Source of the DNA: Rheinheimera hassiensis
Lineage (GTDB): Bacteria; Pseudomonadota; Gammaproteobacteria; Enterobacterales; Alteromonadaceae
Assembly (NCBI RefSeq): GCF_022436675.1
Contig: NZ_JAKUJZ010000004.1
Coordinates: forward strand, 434,001-498,000
DNA length: 64,000 bases
Direction: 5' to 3'
Below are positions 60,803 through 64,000 of the stretch, piece after piece (positions within the stretch are counted from its first letter, which is position 1; each line of letters begins with the position of its first letter). The position numbers and the translations under genes were made by a program. Below the pieces are notes generated by a model that was given only the letters and a program-made list of their open reading frames with translations, searched no databases and was not told where the DNA came from.

Positions 60803-61639
60803 TTATTTAGCGACAGGTTTGCGAAACTTCAGTGTCATGCGGTCACTTTCGCCGATGGCCAGATATTTTTCCTTATCCTGCTCTTTTAAGCGCAGTACAG
60901 GAGGCAACGTCCAGACGCCGCCCGGATGATCTGCGGTATCTTTCGGGTTGGCATTTATTTCGCTGCTGCTGTCAAAAACAAAACCAGCTTTTTCTGCCAG
61001 CGTAATGGTTAACTGCTGCGGGAAATAGCCTGATTTCATCCACTCGCCAGTCATTTTATCTGCCGGTAAGCGGTGTTCTACCACGCCCAGCACGCCACCG
61101 GGTTTTAATGCTTTATAAAAGTCTTTAAAAATGGCAACCATGCCATCATCTCCGCCATTGCTATACCAGTTATGCAGGTTACGAAAGGTTAATACCACAT
61201 CGGCGCTGTCTGCAGGCGCAATGGCTGCAGTGTTATCCGGAGCAAAGTCGGTCAACTGTACGCGGTTGTATATGGGGTTGGCAGCCAGCTTTTCGACAAA
61301 GGCTGCGCGGTTGCGTTTCGCGTAGTCTGAGGTACTGTCGGCAGGAAAATGCGCAGCATAGTAAGTGCCGTGCGCAGCCAGTAATGGTGCCAGAATTTCA
61401 GTGTACCAGCCGCCACCAGGAGATATTTCTACCACGGTGCTGTCGGGTTTAACCTCAAAAAACGCTAAGGTAGCAACCGGATTACGGTATTTATCGCGGG
61501 CGACATTTGCCGGGCTACGTGTTTGATGATCTACCGCCAGCTGTAAGGCTTCAGTGTGATCACCTTTACTGCTATCAGCATTAGCCAGTGGGCTTAACAG
61601 AACAGCGGACAGCGCAAGAGCAAGTTTTATTGTTTTCAT
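60803..61639 (-). CDS. Exported class I methyltransferase-like protein (COG4798 type)
   Basis: 278-aa protein started at ATG 61639, with AGGGAA upstream. A signal peptide (KTIKLALALSAVLLSPLANA) is followed by a Rossmann methyltransferase core: VVEISPGGGWYTEILAPLL is the SAM-binding motif I, and DVVLTFRNLHNWY is motif IV-like. It resembles predicted methyltransferases of COG4798, many of which carry signal peptides. SAM is not known in the periplasm, so the activity or location is puzzling. Confidence 0.82.
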   Translation of the reverse strand: MKTIKLALALSAVLLSPLANADSSKGDHTEALQLAVDHQTRSPANVARDKYRNPVATLAFFEVKPDSTVVEISPGGGWYTEILAPLLAAHGTYYAAHFPADSTSDYAKRNRAAFVEKLAANPIYNRVQLTDFAPDNTAAIAPADSADVVLTFRNLHNWYSNGGDDGMVAIFKDFYKALKPGGVLGVVEHRLPADKMTGEWMKSGYFPQQLTITLAEKAGFVFDSSSEINANPKDTADHPGGVWTLPPVLRLKEQDKEKYLAIGESDRMTLKFRKPVAK

Positions 61640-61809
61640 CTTCGTGGTTCCCTGTTGTAAAAGTGGCGCTAGTGTAGCAAAACAATAGGCAAAAAGCAGG
61701 TTACACCGGCGCATTAATCTGCATTATTCAGATGGCCAGACTGCTATTTTGTCGTCAACAAATGCGCAAGGCTATGCTAGAATGCCAGCCCTTTTACGCG
61801 GGAAGCCTT

Positions 61810-62562
61810 ATGTTAAACCAGATCCGTATCATTCTTGTGGGCACAACCCATACCGGCAATATTGGTTCGGTGGCCCGCGCCATGAAAACCATGGGCTTGT
61901 CAGAACTGTATTTAGTTGCGCCAAAAGAGCTGCCCGATGGCCAGGCCTATGCACTCTCTGCCGGAGCCAGCGATATTTTGGCCCACGCCAAAGTGTTCGA
62001 TACGTTGCAACACGCCATCAGCGACTGCGCTTTGGTGATCGGAAGCAGTGCGCGCTCTCGTACCTTAAGCTGGCCGATGCTGGAGCCGCGTGAGTGCGGT
62101 GTTAAAGCAGTACTGGAAGCAGAAAAACAGCCGGTAGCGCTGGTGTTTGGCCGCGAAAGCAGTGGTTTAACTAATGAAGAGCTGCAGCTGTGCAATTACC
62201 ACGTTTGTATCCCGGCTAACCCGGAATACAGCTCGCTAAACCTGGCGATGGCCGTGCAAATTGTGACCTACGAAGTGCGCATGGCCTGGTTACAGCAAAT
62301 GTCGCAACAGCAAGCGGCAGTGCCAACTGTTGATGAGGTGGCTTACCCGAGCAGCGAGCAAATGAGCAATTTCTATCAGCACTTGGAACAAACGCTGAAT
62401 GACACCGGCTTTATTATTAAGCAGCACCCCGGTGTGGTGATGACCAAACTGAAACGCTTATTTACCCGGGCCCGGCCGGAAGATGCTGAATACAATATAT
62501 TGCGTGGCATTTTAACCTCAGTGCAGCGTTATGGCCGCAAGACGCAGGGCGAGAAGGAGTAA
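61810..62562 (+). CDS. trmJ: tRNA (cytidine/uridine-2'-O-)-methyltransferase TrmJ
   Basis: 250-aa SPOUT enzyme that methylates ribose 32 of tRNA. Seen: [21 protein letters not shown] near the N-terminus, [15 protein letters not shown] near 115 and [19 protein letters not shown] near 137, the knot motifs. Started at ATG 61810 (RBS GGAAG). It precedes cysE and iscR, the usual order in gammaproteobacteria. Confidence 0.95.
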   Translation: MLNQIRIILVGTTHTGNIGSVARAMKTMGLSELYLVAPKELPDGQAYALSAGASDILAHAKVFDTLQHAISDCALVIGSSARSRTLSWPMLEPRECGVKAVLEAEKQPVALVFGRESSGLTNEELQLCNYHVCIPANPEYSSLNLAMAVQIVTYEVRMAWLQQMSQQQAAVPTVDEVAYPSSEQMSNFYQHLEQTLNDTGFIIKQHPGVVMTKLKRLFTRARPEDAEYNILRGILTSVQRYGRKTQGEKE

Positions 62563-62565
62563 CGC

Positions 62566-63375
62566 ATGTTTGCTGGTATCAAAGAAGATATCAAAAGTGT
62601 GTTTGAACGCGACCCAGCTGCACGCAGCAGCTTTGAGATATTAACCACTTACCCTGGTTTACATGCCATTTGGTGGCATCGTGTTTGTCATAAATTGTGG
62701 CGCAGCAACTGGAAATGGCTGGCACGTTTTTTAAGCACTATTGCCCGCTGGCTTACCGGTGTGGAAATTCATCCGGGTGCTAAAATCGGCCGGCGTTTTT
62801 TTATCGATCATGGTATGGGTGTGGTGATTGGCGAAACCGCGGAAATTGGCGATGACGTTACCCTGTATCATGGCGTAACACTGGGCGGTACCAGCTGGAA
62901 TCCGGGTAAACGTCATCCCACTTTAGGCAACGGGGTGGTAATTGGCGCCGGTGCTAAAGTGCTGGGCCCGTTGTACGTGGGGGAGAATGCCCGCATTGGC
63001 TCTAATGCCGTGGTGGTAAAAGATGTACCGGCCGGCGCGACAGTTATTGGTATCCCTGGCCGTATTGTGGCAAAAGCCGATGTTGAAGTAAGTGTGCAGC
63101 GTAAGCAACTGGCACAAAAGTTTGGTTTTGACGCCTATGCGGTGGCCGCAGATAACCCCGATCCGGTGGCCAATGCCATCGGCCGTATGCTGGACCATAT
63201 TCAACTGCTGGATACCAAAGTCGGTGAGCTGTGCCACAGTGTCAATCAGCTGGGCGGTAATGTCTGCGAAGAAGTGCCGACAGTGAATATTGACGAAGAA
63301 GACTTCAAGCTAGCGGAACAGCGCGCTGCGCAACAGCGAAAACGTGACGTAGAGGCCTTTGATCCAACCATTTAA
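62566..63375 (+). CDS. cysE: Serine O-acetyltransferase
   Basis: 269-aa enzyme that makes O-acetylserine for cysteine synthesis. The left-handed beta-helix (hexapeptide repeats) runs from ~65 to 170, with [29 protein letters not shown] repeats. Catalytic His are in DHGMGVVIG and LYHGVTLGG, and the C-terminal tail, which binds CysK in other species, is long and charged. RBS AAGGAG. It lies 3 bases after trmJ. Confidence 0.95.
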   Translation: MFAGIKEDIKSVFERDPAARSSFEILTTYPGLHAIWWHRVCHKLWRSNWKWLARFLSTIARWLTGVEIHPGAKIGRRFFIDHGMGVVIGETAEIGDDVTLYHGVTLGGTSWNPGKRHPTLGNGVVIGAGAKVLGPLYVGENARIGSNAVVVKDVPAGATVIGIPGRIVAKADVEVSVQRKQLAQKFGFDAYAVAADNPDPVANAIGRMLDHIQLLDTKVGELCHSVNQLGGNVCEEVPTVNIDEEDFKLAEQRAAQQRKRDVEAFDPTI

Positions 63376-63392
63376 TGGAACCTTAATCCTGA

Positions 63393-63451
63393 ATACCTGA
63401 CTAATGCAGTAGGTTATTAATACTTGACTAAAACAGTCGGGAATGTACAAT
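63393..63451 (+). promoter_or_regulatory. iscR promoter with two tandem IscR-binding sites
   Basis: Site 1 (63393-63417) and site 2 (63420-63444) both fit the type 1 IscR consensus (ATA, YYGACT, AGT). A -35 TTGACT (63424-63429) and -10 TACAAT (63446-63451), 16 bases apart, overlap site 2. Holo-IscR would repress its own operon here. Confidence 0.85.
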
Positions 63452-63478
63452 GGCGCCATTGTTTTCAGGGAGCAAAGC

Positions 63479-63961
63479 ATGAGATTAACATCGAAAGGCC
63501 GCTACGCGGTAACGGCTATGCTGGATGTAGCCTTACACACAGCAACCGGGCCGGTGCCACTGGCTGATATTTCAGAGCGTCAGGGTATTTCGTTGTCATA
63601 TCTTGAGCAATTGTTCGCCCGCTTACGTAAACAGGGTTTGGTTAGCAGTGTGCGCGGGCCGGGCGGCGGTTATCAGTTGGGCCGTGAGGCTGGCAGTATT
63701 TCGGTATCAGACGTGATAAGCGCGGTGGATGAGTCAGTAGACGCTACCCGCTGTCAGGGTAAATCTGACTGCCACAGTGGCACCCGCTGTTTAACCCATA
63801 CTTTGTGGAGTGACTTAAGTCACCGCATTGAAGATTTTCTTACCGGCATTACGCTGGGCGAGTTGGTAAATAAGCAAGATGTACAACACCTGGCAAAACG
63901 GCAAAACGGCCGTATTGTAAAGAATCCGGCAACTGATATCGAAGTCAGCTGCCAGCTGTAG
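63479..63961 (+). CDS. iscR: Fe-S cluster-sensing regulator IscR
   Basis: 160-aa Rrf2-family regulator that binds a [2Fe-2S] cluster through Cys92, Cys98, Cys104 and His107, all present at exactly the E. coli positions. The N-terminal winged helix is [19 protein letters not shown]. It represses the isc operon when Fe-S supply is adequate. ATG 63479 has GGGAG upstream; the longer frame from 63443 would include the promoter. Confidence 0.97.
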   Translation: MRLTSKGRYAVTAMLDVALHTATGPVPLADISERQGISLSYLEQLFARLRKQGLVSSVRGPGGGYQLGREAGSISVSDVISAVDESVDATRCQGKSDCHSGTRCLTHTLWSDLSHRIEDFLTGITLGELVNKQDVQHLAKRQNGRIVKNPATDIEVSCQL

Positions 63962-63978
63962 GCAACACGGAGCAAATA

Positions 63979-64000
63979 ATGAAGCTACCTATTTATCTGG
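63979..64000 (+). CDS. iscS: Cysteine desulfurase IscS, first codons only
   Basis: ATG at 63979, 17 bases after the iscR stop with CGGAG upstream, encodes MKLPIYL, the standard IscS beginning; the rest is outside the window. The assignment rests on seven codons plus the invariant iscR-iscS order. Confidence 0.85.

Noticed and set aside
1..64000. tRNA, rRNA and CRISPR arrays
   Set aside because: No cloverleaf-like sequence, rRNA stretch or regularly spaced direct repeat series was recognised anywhere by eye.

Overview
The window looks like the chromosome of a marine or freshwater gammaproteobacterium of the Rheinheimera/Alishewanella/Arsukibacterium type (order Alteromonadales/Chromatiales). 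The fis-dusB pair, trmJ-cysE-iscR-iscS, purH, purD, prkB and fpr are all gammaproteobacterial core genes. The genus is an inference from gene content and protein style; no rRNA or tRNA gene was recognised.

Layout. 1-3395: core transport and redox genes (AI-2E-type transporter cut by the window edge, NhaP2-type antiporter, Fpr). 3632-10713: seven same-strand, overlapping genes for a KASIII-like condensing enzyme, a metallo-beta-lactamase-fold hydrolase, a PaaK/F390-type adenylating enzyme, an extended SDR, a GT2-type transferase, an unrecognised protein and a GT1-type transferase. Together they look like an uncharacterised pathway making a glycosylated acyl product. 10785-14437: a very large regulator (winged helix, STAND ATPase, one membrane segment, TPR repeats) and a small partner protein; the 3' part is strikingly AT-rich. 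14607-17212: PAS-GGDEF diguanylate cyclase, thioesterase and TauE/SafE exporter, then a decayed EAL gene (17454-17846).

17873-49361: an apparently complete Mu-like prophage of about 31.5 kb, flanked by a 5-bp target duplication (CTGGT) and inserted between the dead EAL gene and a chemotaxis receptor. It reads right to left: repressor (opposite strand), Ner, transposase A, target-selection ATPase B, a run of small early genes, GemA, the Mor-type activator, an AT-rich lipoprotein, lysozyme and holin-like genes, packaging and head genes, then a contractile tail ending in the fibre. Notable points are a Mu-type -2 frameshift site in the tail chaperone, a gene-free gap at the physical centre where Mu carries its gyrase site, and a repressor that joins a MuA-like DNA-binding domain to a LexA-type self-cleaving domain.

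49404-64000: host genes again: chemotaxis receptor, SixA-like phosphatase, a GGCT-fold protein, a HigBA toxin-antitoxin pair with a clear palindromic operator, a small 2OG-Fe(II) oxygenase-like protein, purH, fis-dusB, a dispersed-repeat candidate, prkB, an ExeM/NucH nuclease, purD, an exported methyltransferase-like protein, trmJ, cysE, and iscR with two tandem IscR boxes followed by the first codons of iscS.
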